A model generated the notes under the pieces. That model saw only the letters and a list, made by a program, of their open reading frames with translations. It was not told the origin of the DNA and did not search any database. Position numbers and translations under genes: made by a program. Shown here piece after piece: positions 10,767 to 22,519 of a DNA stretch of 64,000 nt (position 1 is its first letter; each line of letters starts with the position of its first letter). Where the stretch lies: positions 190,237,619 through 190,301,618 of the forward strand of contig NC_081410.1 of the NCBI RefSeq assembly GCF_030272615.1, read 5' to 3'. This stretch comes from Cryptomeria japonica. Its lineage: Eukaryota; Streptophyta; Pinopsida; Cupressales; Cupressaceae.

Positions 10767-11875
10767 TGTAGACACTAAATAATATCTTTTTCATCATGTA
10801 CTAATTATTCATCCTAATTAATTAAGTAATTCTTTAATTATTTAATTAAGCTAATTATTCTTCTAAACTGGCCCAATCATCATTCTCCATCTGATTAATT
10901 ATCGAATTTCTATTCTTTAATTAATTAATCATTTAACCCCTTTCTAAATATTAATTAAATATTAATTATTTAATTAAATATGATTAATTCCTTGATTAAA
11001 TAATCTTTATTATTTAATTAATCCCATTTCTAATGTTTAAATAATTTCATTTAAATTATTTAAATTAATTAACTTATTCCTCTAATTCCAATTCATTTCA
11101 TCTAATTTCATTTCACATTCCCCCAAATTCTAGTTTCAATTCAAATTTCAATTAATTCCATCTAATTCCAAATCATCAAATTCACATTTCACAAAATCTG
11201 AATTTCAGTTAATTTCATGTGCATTTCAGCATTCAAAAATCCAAATTCAAATCCAAATTGAAAATAAAAATCAAATTCAATTTCAAAATCCTACAACACA
11301 TGTTAAAATCATAACTGAATGATCAAATCAGTTGACTAATTAGCTAACTTAGTTAACTCTTCAATCACCCCTTTTCACTCCAAATCAACTTTTTCTAACT
11401 AGTCAATCAATTCAGTCTTCTAATCCATTTATTCAATCAACTAGCTAGTCTATTCAGTCTACTGGTTAATCAATTGAGTTCACTCTCCAATCAATTTTGT
11501 TAACAAATCAATCTATTGAGTTAACAAATCAATCATGACTAGTTCATTGATCAATCAATTCAGTTGACTATCAATTAGGACTTGAGTTCAAATCCTCACC
11601 CCTTCTATGTTGAAAATCCATAAATACAACATCATTTTCACAAATCAGAATCTAGAATCACAGTCTTCGATATAGTTGTGTAATCTATGTAGGAAATCAA
11701 TGCAATACCTGTGTTATGTGTTGAAAAGTGATGAGAGGAGATCCAATGGAAAGCTTTATCCTCCTCAAGAAAGGAGTGAAAGTTTCACAAAGGATTCCCT
11801 TCAACTTCTCACGCACATTACATTTAAAAGAGGGGGGTTGAATTCACTAGATCGGATCTCAATGGCAAGAGACTG
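10767..11875 (+). other. AT-rich LTR-like tract
   Basis: It begins TGTAGACACTAAATAATAT, close to the LTR start of H (TGTAGACACCTAAAATTG). A long AT-rich stretch follows (10790-11330, AATTAATTAAG-type steps), then repeated AATCAATT and CAGTTGACTA text. A TATA-like CCATAAATACAAC near 11617 and then a less AT-rich part resemble a U3-R-U5 order, so this may be a plus-strand LTR of the same superfamily. I could not find its end or a target duplication. No gene seen. Confidence 0.35.
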
Positions 11876-12570
11876 AATGCTAAATGAATTGATAATTATT
11901 TGGAAAGTAAAGTAACCCTCTTTTAAAATAGAAAAGTTGAATTAAGTGAATTGAAACTAAGCATGAAGACGATAAAGAAATGATTATATCCTGAGATAGA
12001 GATGCGGGATGAAGTTGTGCACCTGGAATTAGCAGTAAAATGTCAAGATGAATCTCCCCTGCAAATTTGAGTGAAAGTTGCCAGGATTGGGTTGAAAGTG
12101 TACTTGATCCTTTGAAAAATATGCACACTGAAAAGGGTTTTTCTGTCTCTGAAAAATGAAGCCTAAACCTGCAATTACAGCTACACACCTGCAACCTAAA
12201 CACTAAAAAGAGAGGAAATGTTGTTGGGATTGGTGGTTTTCCTTCAGGTCAAACCCCGGTTTGCAATTAACCAAATGATGAAAAATACTTGCAAGTAAGT
12301 GAAAGGAAATGTTTGAAGTAGAATTAGCCTCAAGAGAGGATGCAATTGAAATGTTGATAGAGTTGTTGAAAGGATATGCAAAATAGAATGTCTTAAATGT
12401 TGAAAGAGAACTCCTCTTCAATGGTTGAATCCTTGACTTGAATGCAATACCTAGCCTTGGAAGGGAGACTTGAGATGCTCAATGGATGATTGAATGCTTG
12501 CACTTGATTTTGCTTGTGATCAATTATTCTTATCATCAACTAACATGTGTCAATAGGAGGCGAAAACACT

Positions 12571-12579
12571 CCTTATATA
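12571..12579 (-). promoter_or_regulatory. TATA box in the LTR of E
   Basis: The minus strand reads AGTATATAAGGAGTG. The AAGGAG after the TATA core also follows the TATA-like TATTTAAGGAG in the LTR of H, so the promoter layout is shared. Confidence 0.55.
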
Positions 12580-12621
12580 CTTCCCAATTAGGGTTTTTAA
12601 CTGATTTTTTATCTTAGGCCC

Positions 12622-12692
12622 AAAATAGGGCAGGGCCAGGGGTGCCACGCCCCTGTCTTAGGGGGACAGGGGTGCCACACCCCTATCTTACC
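12622..12692. repeat. Duplicated GC-rich palindromic unit in the LTR of E
   Basis: Two adjacent copies of AGGGGTGCCAC(G/A)CCCCT followed by GTCTTA or ATCTTA, about 30 bp apart. Each copy is almost self-complementary (AGGGGTG against CGCCCCT or CACCCCT). It stands out in an AT-rich LTR and would fold into two small hairpins in RNA. Confidence 0.7.
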
Positions 12693-12860
12693 CTTATTTA
12701 GGACATGTAGTAACATAAAGGCAGTGTGGGGTGGTAGAAAATGCAAGTTTCTAATGTTTGAGCATGTCTTGGGTCTCCAGTCAGACTTAGGGATTTTTCT
12801 GCCAATGAGAATACCCAAATGCGGTCTAAAATTGCAAGGTCACAATTTTATGTTGTTACA

Positions 12861-13772
12861 GTTAGTCCCCACTTTAGCCGAAGTATAAGCATATGCCAAT
12901 ACTACCAGTAAAGTACAAGGAAACAAGATTGAAATACTTTCACCACATCAAGGAGGTAAGATACACCAAGCCCCATTGGACTGAGGATCTTACAACTTTG
13001 ATTGACAAAGTAAAAGGGAAAATCAAGAGGGAGAGAACCATGACTGCAAGTAGTAAGGTTCCCCTCACTATAATTCATGAAAAGTAAGGATACCAAAAAT
13101 TACAAAGAAAGGCCAAGTTCACTAAGTAACTTAAAGTATCAAGAAGGAAAATATGAGTGGAGTGTATGCCCCCACGTTAAAGCGATCGTGCATTCCTTAT
13201 CAGGAGCGATAGATTTAAGGTAGGATACACCAAAGAGAGAGAAAGAGAGGGAACACGTTATCGCAAGGATTTAGCCCCCAATTGAGGAATAAACCCAAGG
13301 ATAATGAACACAAAACACAAAGAACTAGGTGACTTCTCTTTCCTCAGGATCAATATGATGTATGATAACTCATATATATCATGTATATATGCATAGAATA
13401 GTCCTCATTCCCCAAAGAAAGGAAACCACCTTGGAAGAAATAGATCACATGTGTCTTTTGAGTCAACAATAAAGAGACCAAAAGGGATCTCAATGCTTTG
13501 CATCATCCTCAAGTAGACATCACTAGGGACAACAAATAAAAGAATAGGGATACACATAGAAGAATGGGCACAAAAGAGCGATAAAAGAGAGAGGTAGAGG
13601 ATCTTCGGTGCTAATGTAGCTAGTCTAGCACGACATCCACCTCTTGATCTTGCTAATCCCTATTTCAGGAAGGCGGGAAACACGCTAGAGGAGCAACGTC
13701 GAGCACAACAAATGGAGCTATCACAAGATCCAAACAAGGACTATGCTCACATGCTAAGTCACTTTGTTCATT
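12861..13772 (-). other. Element E: 3' non-coding region
   Basis: Between the last coding remnant of E and its 3' LTR. No frame with recognisable protein. A 4-bp-scale GAGA-rich patch lies at 13235-13250. The purine tract next to the LTR (minus strand, 12861-12876) is the likely polypurine tract. Confidence 0.45.
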
Positions 13773-14600
13773 TCAAGGAGCTAGGATCAAGGCTTTTGAA
13801 AATTCTGCAGATAAATGTTTGTCAACGTCAACATATTCATATTCATTATCTGAAGCATTAGGAGTTGTATTGCCATCATGAATAACATTTTCACCTATTT
13901 CTTCATCAAGATTTATAGAAAGAGGAGCTCTAACATGAATATAAGTAAAACCATCACATGTTTCTTGCCACTTATGATTTGGAGAATTAGGTTCAAGATC
14001 TTGCTTAGGAGAAAAGGGAACCATGTCAAATGTTGGTATTTTAGGAGATTGAATAGTTTGAGAAACAACTTCATGAGCTCTAGCACGACGATTTCGTCAA
14101 CAATCTCTCACACAATGATTTCATTGAGTCTTAGCGGAAGGTTGAGAAGAAGGAGGAATATTTGTTGAAGGAAAAATATTTGTTGCAAGAGGAATGTTCT
14201 CATCTTTGGTAGTTGGATAGTTAGGTTGAGGTCTCTTAGGTTGAACAAGAGGAGAGGCATGTCTCTTCTCTCTATAAGAGCAAGGAGGGGGAACTGCACC
14301 ATATAAAGGGGGAATGTTCAGTGTAGGAAGGAGACCAGGTCCATCATGAGGAAGAGGTACAGGTCTAGCCTTAGGAGGGATATTATTGTTCTTCTTAGGA
14401 GAAGGCATAGTTTCATCCATAGGTATAGGTTCAGAATCTTCCTTAGGAGGAAGACTAGTTCTATCCATCAAGGAAGAACTTCATCTTCAAGAATTATGAG
14501 AATATCAAGTGTTGGAGTTCTAGTTTGGCTTAAGGATAAGATCACATCTTTATTTCATTTTTGATAAGATTGAAAGAGATAATCACTTCTTGTTGGAAGA
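13773..14600 (-). pseudogene. Element E: proline-rich region after protease
   Basis: Two open stretches on the minus strand (14121-14471 and 13773-14024) share one frame across several stops. The first is proline-rich (PPKARPVPLPHDGPGLLP) and the second is acidic near its end (SDNEYEYVDVDKHLSAEF). They sit where reverse transcriptase would be expected, but no RT, RNase H or integrase motif is visible. I do not recognise the domain. It may be a linker left after loss of pol, or a protein particular to this gag-protease-only family. Confidence 0.5.
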
Positions 14601-14602
14601 GA

Positions 14603-15370
14603 TTAAAATTTTTGAGGCCAAAAGTAATCAATAGGAACACCTGGGCTTCTTTCGGTTGGTTGAAATGAGCTATGGTTAAGAGTTATGATTTCTCCATTGT
14701 GCAGAAATTTCAAACACTTATGGATTGGAGAGGCCATAGCCTTCATGGAGGATAGCCAAGGGTAGCCTAAATTCACACATAATTGTTTAGATGAAGAAAT
14801 GATAACAAAGTTGACATCTATAGATTTAGTGTGAACCTCAATAGGGAGTGTGATAGAACCAATAGTAGGACAAGAAAATCCATCAAATAACTTAATGACC
14901 ACATTAGTTTCATCATAAATTGCTTTATGCAAATGTAAAGTATAAAGATATTCTTCAGTGATGACATTAACCATGCAAGAGAGATCAATAATCAAACCAC
15001 GACAAGGTTTGTCTTGGATTATCACAACTATGTATAAAGGGCAATCGGGTGCTCTAATGGTCTCACAAGGGTCAAATGTGATACATTGATCCTGAGGTGT
15101 TTCTTGTTTCTCTACCATATTCACTAAATTTGGAGTCGTGGTAGTGATATCAGAAAGAGAGAAAGAGGTATGTTCAGTTTCAATCACGTTAGAGGTATGA
15201 GAGGGTAACAGATAAGTAAAAAACTTAAGATTTTGATTAGGAGGAGCTACTAATTTGTTTCCCTTATCTTTCACACCTGCCACATATATAGTATTATTAT
15301 CAATCAGGTCTTGAATCTTACTTTTTAATGCAAAACATTTCTCAATATCATGACCAGGTTGACGATGAAA
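14603..15370 (-). pseudogene. Element E: retropepsin-like protease region
   Basis: The 226-residue open stretch 14603-15283 shows an aspartic-protease core. CRGLIIDLSCMVNVITEEYL places the catalytic Asp at residue 100, but the usual D-S/T-G is D-L-S here, and two hydrophobic strands (PLYIVVIIQD, SITLPIEVHT) surround it. Upstream, 15284-15370 continues with FHRQPGHDIEKC, the second half of a Gag zinc knuckle. The changed catalytic triplet argues for a dead enzyme. Confidence 0.6.
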
Positions 15371-16237
15371 CTAAGAAAATGAATTATTATCAAAGTAAGG
15401 TGAGGTTGACTTAGAAGGGTCAACTGGTTTTATTAGAGGAAGTTTGATAACATTTCTTTGTAACAAATGAGACATGATGCTATGCAAAGATTCATTCAAA
15501 TAAGTAAATTGTCTTTCTCTTTTGAAAAATTTAAAAATAGGAGGTGCACCTATTGTAGCATTCACATTGTTGTTGTTGATGGTGTCATTGATTTTGATGA
15601 AGCCTTTATTCGGTTTGAACTTCACAAATGGTAGTTGAGCACTTTCACCCTTATCACTTGGAGCCATAAGAGTAGATTGATCCAGTTGACTCACGGTCAG
15701 TTGATAATTGTGAAGTGTTGCGCACAACTATGGAAAGGAAGTAAACTCAAAAAGGAGAAGTTTGTCCCTACTGTCTTTTTGCAAATTAGAAATGAAAATT
15801 ATTTGAAAAACATTATCAGGAACTGAAAAAAAAATTGAGAACACAAATGCTTATATATACCAATGAAATCAGTCACTTTTTATTTAACACCTTGTTTACA
15901 ATGCATTAAATCAGTCAAAGTGATTTTAGGACCTATGTTGTTTTAAAATTATTGAATAAAATGATTTGCTAATTGTTGAAAAGAAGTAATAGAATAGGAA
16001 GGCAAAGAGCAATACCATTGTAAAGCCTTATCTCTTAATATTCTAGTAAACAATTCAGAAAGCAATCTTTGATGATAAGAAAAGTTAGTACACAAGGTTT
16101 GGAATGTTTTGACATGTGTTAAAGGATCACCTTTTCCATTATAGAGTTCCAATTGAGGGACTTCAACATGTTTAGGAGGGACAACTCTAACAATACCAAG
16201 AGAAAGTGGGCTCGCAATATCAAATTTGGGCACACTA
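15371..16237 (-). pseudogene. Element E: central and C-terminal gag
   Basis: The stretch 15949-16237 carries the Retrotrans_gag signature VPQLELYNGKGDPLTHVKTF, followed by ALQWYCSLP and SITSFQQLANHFIQ. This equals the KGDPKAHIRQFF and AMEWFSQLPPG region in the gag of H. The stretch 15371-15727 continues in another frame with FKFFKRERQFTYLNESL. The gag is cut at 16237 by the solo LTR F. Confidence 0.75.
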
Positions 16238-17680
16238 TGATGGTATGATGAAAGAATAAGTATCCGATAGAATATTGAGAGGGGGGGGGGGGGTGAATCA
16301 GTATACTGAAAAACTGATGCAAACTTCCCAATCTCAAATTCAAACTCACAAAATAAACTTTCACTATCAAGATCAATAATCAACATCAACCGGTTAACTG
16401 TTATAACAACTTAATAGTAAACAACTTCAATCTTGTAAATATCAAAATGCTTAATCATATCTCAACATATTCAATCTCTCAATGCTTCCAGTTATCCTAC
16501 CTTATCAGAATAGTTAAGTAGTCAATCAAATCAACAAATAAGATCATAACCATAAAAACATTCACCACTTGACACAAATGTTTATACGTGGAAAACCCAA
16601 ATAGGTAAAAACCACGGTGAGATGAGACTCACAAGGATAGCTATCTGAACTCTTTTGAAGTTCGCCCTATTAGGAGCCCAACCTATTAAAGCTTTTAAAA
16701 TAAGTCCTATTAAGAATTGATTTTGTTAGGAATCACCCGATTAAGGGATTTACAAAATGCCTTGATGAAAAGAAAAATACCCTGTTAGGAGTAACCTGGA
16801 TAGAGGGTTTGAGAATCCAAGCTAATGGACCACCTTGTTAGAGGATTTAATAAGTAACCAATCTTGTTAGAGCTTACTCGGTTAGGGGATTTCAATTCTG
16901 CTGTAATTGTTAGAAAACAACATGTTTTTTGATCTATTTGAATAGCACTACATTTGCTTGATCGGATCCTTTTAAGCTTCAATCTTCTTCTACACAAATT
17001 GTAGATCCATTCTCCGGTTAGGAAACCACACACACAATTGGTTTCATCCAACACTTTGCCAACACTCGTACAAATAACTTCCTTGACCTTAAATACAAAT
17101 CAATTAGGTCGATAACACAACAAAAACCTAATTCTCTCATAGAGATTACAAACAAGTCAATTCAATCTCGACCATTAGAAATCATAACAATCTTTTCACA
17201 TTCTTCAAAAAAATTCTAATTGCTCCATGATCACCACTTCATCAGACTTTGCACCTTATCTCGCGCTATGCATTATATGCAATCTACTTTGCTCATTCCT
17301 AGACAATCAAACAAATGCGCCAAAACAATTTGAACTAATCCTCATTCAATGATCACATGTATCGATATCATTACCGCTCATCATTAAATCTTAAACCAAC
17401 AAACTTGATCGGTTAGGGTTTAACAAAAACAACTGGTAGGGTTTACCGGTTACATTGCATAGAAAAAGGTTTAGCCTTATAAACCGGTTTACTGGTTCAA
17501 CTCACAAACTAACATACCAGTTTACAACATCTTCCTCAAATCTCTTCCTATCGGTTACAAGACAATATCAATAATAACAACAATATCAGCAATATCATAA
17601 ATACCATTACCGGTTCAATTGACATCAATGACAACATAACATATCATTAATGCAATCTTCATGCAAATGCCAACACACTA
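16233..17680 (-). mobile_element. Element F: solo LTR with 5-bp target duplication
   Basis: The LTR runs from 16238 to 17675 (1438 bp) and is flanked by CACTA on both sides (16233-16237 and 17676-17680). On the minus strand it starts TGTTGGCATTTGCATG and ends with a long C-run, CTCTCAATATT and finally CCATCA. It shares the start and the C-rich end block with the LTRs of B and D, so it is copia-like and probably the same family. There is no internal region, consistent with a solo LTR left by recombination between two LTRs. It splits the gag of E, which resumes at 17676. Confidence 0.85.
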
Positions 17681-17910
17681 AACTTGGATTGACTCATAGA
17701 AGCAATTTGTTGTTGCAATGATGATAAAACTTGGGAAAGGCTATTAATGGTTGCTTCAGTTGAAGAATTTATGTTAGAAATGTTTGATTGGGAAGGTGGT
17801 GTGATGTTATTGAAAGAAGGCATTGATTGAGAATAGGGTGGTGGAACACTATGGTAAGTAGGCATAGGTGATGATTGAGTAGGAAATGTGATGCAAAGGC
17901 CTCCATACAC
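17676..17910 (-). pseudogene. Element E: middle part of gag
   Basis: A short open stretch, rich in Ser, Pro and Gln, that ends in a Gln-rich helix (SLSQVLSSLQQQIASMSQ). This corresponds to the region before the Retrotrans_gag domain in H (LEQQIRDLQKKMEDI). It continues the frame of 15949-16237 once F is disregarded. The left edge is F and the right edge is the unidentified insert. Confidence 0.65.
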
Positions 17911-19330
17911 CTAAGGAAAATTCAAAAAGGTTAGGGTATGATCCTTCAGATGTCAAAAATGACCCTACAAGGAAGGACTCCACATCTTAAGGTTTAGAAC
18001 TACTCTCCACTACTCAAGTCTAACACCTACTCAAGATGAGCAAAAGGCTTCAACTTCTCTAACATGCCTTACCGGTGACTCCTACTCTTAGGGATTTTGA
18101 ATTTGGCCTATACATGACATCTAAGAACTATTCCAAACATTGGTTTTGGACTTAGGCATCAATTCTTTATATCTCCTTTGGAAACCTACCCCTTAGGATA
18201 GTAGCCCTCCTATACTGGTATTTTGCCTTTAACTCCAAAATCTATCACACACTCTGACAAAATAATCACCATTACAGATACCCTTTAGGGAGTTACACTC
18301 ATACTCAAAATTGATTGGCAAGATGTGCAACCTAAAGGTCTGATCCCCTTAGAAGCCTAGAGACCTAATTAGGGCGATTAGGCCCAATTTACAAAGCAAC
18401 CCCCTTTACTGGTATCCCAATTGAAAAACCAACCTTATAAGAATATGGTGGATGTGTAATAACTTCTAATCCTAGGGTTACATGCCTGGAATCCACCGCT
18501 ATCAGATTTTAGGATGACTGTCCTAATTTTGCTTAAGGTAGTCACATGGAGATGCCTACCTAGATTCATTTCAAGCACCTCACAACCAAGTCTTCTCTGT
18601 AAAAACCCATGAAAACATTAATGTACACTGACCAACCTTTCATTCCACCAAAGCAAAGAACTTCTAGAGGTAGGAGATGCAAGATATGGCCATTATTTGG
18701 CAAAACCCTAGTCAAACCCTGGTTTCCCGGGTTATAGTCAGAAAAATAAGGGTTTCTCACTACACAAAAATAATCAAAGCCTCAAACCACCACCAAATAA
18801 AAGATATTTAATTTATCCATCTACTCCATGAATGATGTTGTCAGATTCAATCCGTTCAAGGACGTACAATCTCTGCAAACTCATAATTTCTGGGAAAACT
18901 TCAGTATTTCAGTGTTTTATTGCTTCATCACTTCAAACCACAAAAACAACTGCCTTGGGAATCTTGTCCACAAGTTTTATAAAAATCTCCAATGGTTTCT
19001 AATAAAATTTGAAAGAGGTTGGGAATTTGGAAAATGTTGGAGCCATTGAAAGGCTTACATACCCCACATTTGGAAAAGTTACACTTTTGCACTCAAAAGT
19101 TGCATTTTTGCATAAAAAGTTGTCAAACTCTCTAAGGTTGGGATCCACACACTTGGATCAATAAAAAAATCCTAAAACATCCTAAAAAACTATCAAACAC
19201 AAAAACAAACATCCTACTACCCCTATTGACCACATTGTCCTAATTGGCTTATCAAATTGCCTAATTAGTGACATTGGTTTACATGGTGGGGTCTTTATTA
19301 AATACATAAAAATGCACAAACAAAAGACTT
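17911..19330. other. Unidentified ~1.4-kb insert in gag of E
   Basis: Gag coding on both sides (to 17910 and from about 19330) is separated by sequence with no homologous frame, no LTR, no primer site and no clear terminal repeats or target duplication. It contains many CCTTAGG and CTAAGG-like steps. It may be a non-autonomous DNA element or Helitron-like piece, or another old solo LTR. No gene seen. Confidence 0.45.
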
Positions 19331-20104
19331 GAAAAATGATCCTAAGATCCTAATATTCATCATCAGTTGCATGATTAGCTTGTTTATGAGGTGCTCCTGC
19401 ACCAAAATGGGACACTAAAAGGAGGAATAGAATGATAGGATGAATTTCCCCCTTGTGTCACATTGATTGGTTGAGAGACAATAGGAATACTCATTGAAGG
19501 CACATATAAAGGTGGAGGACTGAATGAAGAAGAGAGATTTCCTCCATGACTAATGGTTGCAGCTATGACATTTTGAGTTGATGTAGCCATTATGTTTGAA
19601 GTGAAAGTAGGAATGCTAGTCATTGAAGTGGTGAAAGGAATATAATGATTGATTTGTGTAGGAGGTTGTGAATAACCTAAGTTCTCAATGTAACTCTTTA
19701 TAGGTATGACATTAGAATCAACAATATGAGCAATACCACACAATATAGCAATTCCATTCTTATCACTTTGACTCATGTGTTTTAGACCTTCAATTAAGGG
19801 AACAGCTTCATTATTAGGATATTCTTGGGACATCCATTGTTGAAACTTTTGAAATTGGTTATCCAATTTTTAAAGTTGATCTATGGAAACTATAGTCAAA
19901 GCTTCTTCTTCATCATTGGAATCATCAATTGGGTAGATAGGGACGTTATTAGGATGGGAAGAATTGGCATTATCCTCATTAAAGAAGTCACCCAAATTAG
20001 GCTCCATCTCTCCAGGAATTAAACCTTGGGAAGCATTATTCTAATGCTTCGTCTAACGGGGATAGTATAGGTAGGACTAATAGTGGTAAAACTCATGCAC
20101 TAGA
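19331..20104 (-). pseudogene. Element E: N-terminal gag
   Basis: The minus-strand frame 19384-19866 (QFQKFQQWMSQEYPNNEAVP, then a Ser/Pro/Thr-rich tail) continues upstream to about 20040 as EPNLGDFFNEDNANSSHP and EEEALTIVSIDQL, with one stop near 19870. Near 19331 an alternative frame reads GAGAPHKQANHATDDEY. Low-complexity Pro/Ser sequence before the Gag core is usual in this superfamily. At 20105 the gene is broken by element G, so the first codons and the 5' LTR of E must lie beyond 64000. Confidence 0.6.
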
Positions 20105-20963
20105 TGTATAATGCCCCGCCAAGAAACCCTAAAAGAATCGACTAAATACTATAAAAAAGAGAGCAAATAAATTTTTTTTTAAATATTAATGAATTTAAAG
20201 ATGCATTAAGTTAATCATTGCAATAAAATTTGCACAAGCGGAAGACTTATCTTAAACTCCTAAAGGGTTTCCAATGAAGATTACTCGATAATCCAATGAA
20301 CATTAAGGTTTTCTTAATCCAATTAACAGAGAGGTTGATTAAACCTACTCCTGATAGAATGATTACCACAAGAACATAGAAATTTAAATTTCATAAGAGA
20401 TTAAACTAGCATGATTGAATATATACAACTGACATTAGCTACATTACATCACTAAGCTACATCCATAATAATCCCTATTACTTCATTTAATTAATAACCT
20501 CATACATACAATTAAGATTAATATCACATAAATTACATTATAAATTTTAACCATAATGCCATTCATGCATCCAAAATTAAAAGGAACCAAATGAACACAT
20601 ACACCATAAAACACCAACTGATATCGGAGTTCACCCCTAATGGGCTATATCTTTGGGTCTGCTTCAAGTGCAAGACCATTCTAATAAATAAAAGGTGAAA
20701 AATTACATAAGGTTCACATCAATTACATTCTGCCATCAAGGCGTACAAAATCAAATAATACATATAACCACATAGGGTCCAAGAGATACATGAATGATCC
20801 AAGAAGAAGAAAGAGGATCCATCTAAAACATGATATGGAGTAAATACAAGAGAACAATTGGAGCACCAACTAAACTAAATCCTCGCAATCCATCATAAAA
20901 ATCACATGATCTAACATGAATATTAGGTACTCACAAAAAGAATAAACAAACATATATGACTCC
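20105..20963 (-). mobile_element. Element G: LTR copy 1, first segment
   Basis: Starts TGTATAATGCCCCGCCAAG. It matches the second LTR at 55425 (TGTAATTCCCCACCAAG) and stays alignable up to 20963, where H is inserted. On the minus strand this is the last part of the 3' LTR of G. Identity with copy 2 is clearly lower than between the LTRs of H, so G is older than H. The flank CTAGA (20100-20104) should be one half of G's target duplication; the other half is out of the window. Confidence 0.85.
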
Positions 20964-21722
20964 TGTATATGGTGAAAATGGATACAATAATAACAATATT
21001 GAAAGGCTAAATGAATTCAACCACCAAACCCTAGCCTAACAATCAACAAAGATCCACCATAACATATGAAGATTACCTAAGACAATGCAAATCAAATGAA
21101 ATCACAAAGATTATACCATTACATGTCCAATAGGGTTTTGATCTCCATTCTTCCTATCTCCATTGATCTTGCTTGATATATTTGCTCTCAGATTTTATGT
21201 GCACAAGAGCTCAACAAAGAACGGAATGTGGTTGCAAGTAGGATCGTAGTGTAGTCAAAATGATCATTAGCGTTTGATAATGAAGGAAGCATCTCCTTAA
21301 ATAGAAGACACAATATGAAATGGAGGGATAAGATTGAGAGGTGTAAAAAGGAGGTCGGCTATGATTAGAGGGTAGGTAAAAGAAATAATAAAATAATGAA
21401 AGGGGTAGGTAGTGTATGAATTAAGAGATGAATGACATGTGTCATGTGTAGAAAAAGATAATGAATTAATTAAATAAATAAAGATTTATTTAATTAATAG
21501 AAGAAGTGGGATCAATTAAATAAATAAAATATTTATTTAATTTAAGAAAAGGATAATTTAAATAAATAAATGTATTTATTTAAATGAGAAATAAGGCTAG
21601 AAGAGGATAAATGAATTAATTAAATAAATAAAGCTTTATTTAATTAATAGAAGAATTAAGCTTAGATAATTAAATAAATAAAATATTTATTTAATTAGAC
21701 ATGACAATTTTAGGTGTCTACA
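20964..21722 (-). mobile_element. Element H: 3' LTR
   Basis: 759 bp, TGTATATGG...TGTCTACA on the plus strand; the minus strand starts TGTAGACACCTAAAATTG. The U3 part (21450-21720) repeats ATTAAATAAATAAA-type blocks separated by AGAAG or GGATAA spacers. The TATA-like box (TATTTAAGG) is at 21295-21303 on the minus strand. Confidence 0.95.
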
Positions 21723-21736
21723 TTTTGCCCCTCTTT
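21723..21736 (-). promoter_or_regulatory. Element H: polypurine tract
   Basis: The minus strand reads AAAGAGGGGCAAAA directly against the 3' LTR start TGTAGACACC. This is the expected position and composition of the plus-strand primer and confirms the minus orientation. Confidence 0.85.
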
Positions 21737-22066
21737 GAGACAATGCGGCTTGTCGCGTTGTTTCAAAGAAGATAAGATGAACTGATACAACGTTGCCCTA
21801 GTATGGGAATGATATGCCCCCTCGAGAGATTGGATGAAAATGTCTGAAAAGATTGCAGACAATCTCTCGATAAGAAAGAAAGGCTAGAATGGACTGACCG
21901 AATAAAGTGACAAAGTCACGAGATGAGGAAGACTGACTCAGGAAATGAAGGCTAAGGCTAGGGTAGGCTATAAGATAGACCACGGGCAAAAGACATCCTC
22001 ATTGTCATCTACACCTTCACGAGATCAAAGTGCAGAGCAAGAAAAGAGCAGCAGCAGTTAGCAGCG

Positions 22067-22132
22067 ATGGCTTTCATGCATAGATTCGACCGCGTTCGAC
22101 GATTTCAGAGGCCAGCAGAGGCAGGAGAGCCG
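22067..22132 (+). CDS. Putative exon 1 of the antisense PMD gene in H
   Basis: An ATG at 22067 opens 22 codons (MAFMHRFDRVRRFQRPAEAG, then EP) that end exactly at CCG followed by GTAAGT (22133), a perfect plant 5' splice site. A 3' splice site (GCTTGACTGCAG, ending 22957) precedes the long PMD frame, and both exons are in phase 0. The joining is therefore frame-consistent, but it is inferred from splice motifs only. The presumed intron of 825 bp holds the two repeat arrays described below. Confidence 0.45.
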
Positions 22133-22269
22133 GTAAGTACCACCAAACCTCCTCGTACTTTGACATATTTATTTTTGTCATTAATGCATGCTAGTTAGAG
22201 CAATAAATGCTCTTAGAAGTAGGGCTAAAAAATGTCAAAAACCGTTTAACCGTGTCTGCGTCGGTTTCA

Positions 22270-22519
22270 GGCGCGTCTGTGTCCGCCAGGCACATCCATG
22301 TCGGTGCTAGGCACGTCTGTGTCTAGAAGCGCGTCTATGTCGAATGCGGGCGCGTCTACGATGTACAGGGGCGTCTGCGATGTGCAGGGGTGTCTGCGTA
22401 GTATAGTCGCGTTTATGCACAGCCTAGGCACGTCTATGTCATATAGGCGCGTTTGTGTTTTTCAGGCGTGCTTGTGTAGTCTGTAGGCGCGTTTGTGTCA
22501 GTCAAGCGCGTTTGCATTG
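22270..22519 (-). repeat. Degenerate ~20-bp-period CACAGACGCG array in the 3' region of H
   Basis: On the plus strand about 13 units read GGCGCGTCTGTGT or near variants (GGCACGTCTATGT, GGCGCGTTTGTGT) with a 6-8-bp variable tail. Starts are at about 22270, 22289, 22310 and so on. In the sense (minus) direction of H the core is CACAGACGCG, which is the complement of the sense reading of the leader arrays at 44330-44485 and 45701-45958. No open protein frame runs through it. Confidence 0.8.

Larger units (their letters stand above)
11876..12860 (-). mobile_element. Element E: 3' LTR (left end uncertain)
   Basis: The minus strand starts TGTAACAACATAAAATTGTG at 12860, immediately after a purine-rich stretch on that strand (AAAGTGGGGACTAAC). 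This is the same arrangement as in H, where AAAGAGGGGCAAAA precedes TGTAGACACC. A TATA box and a 5'-untranslated-like region follow. The other LTR of E would lie beyond 64000, so length and identity cannot be checked and the left boundary is a guess. Confidence 0.45.

Noticed and set aside
10761-12865. A single LTR spanning 10767-12860 with flanks CTAAC and GTTAG
   Set aside because: The flanks are reverse complements, not direct repeats. The two ends appear to belong to different LTRs in opposite orientation.
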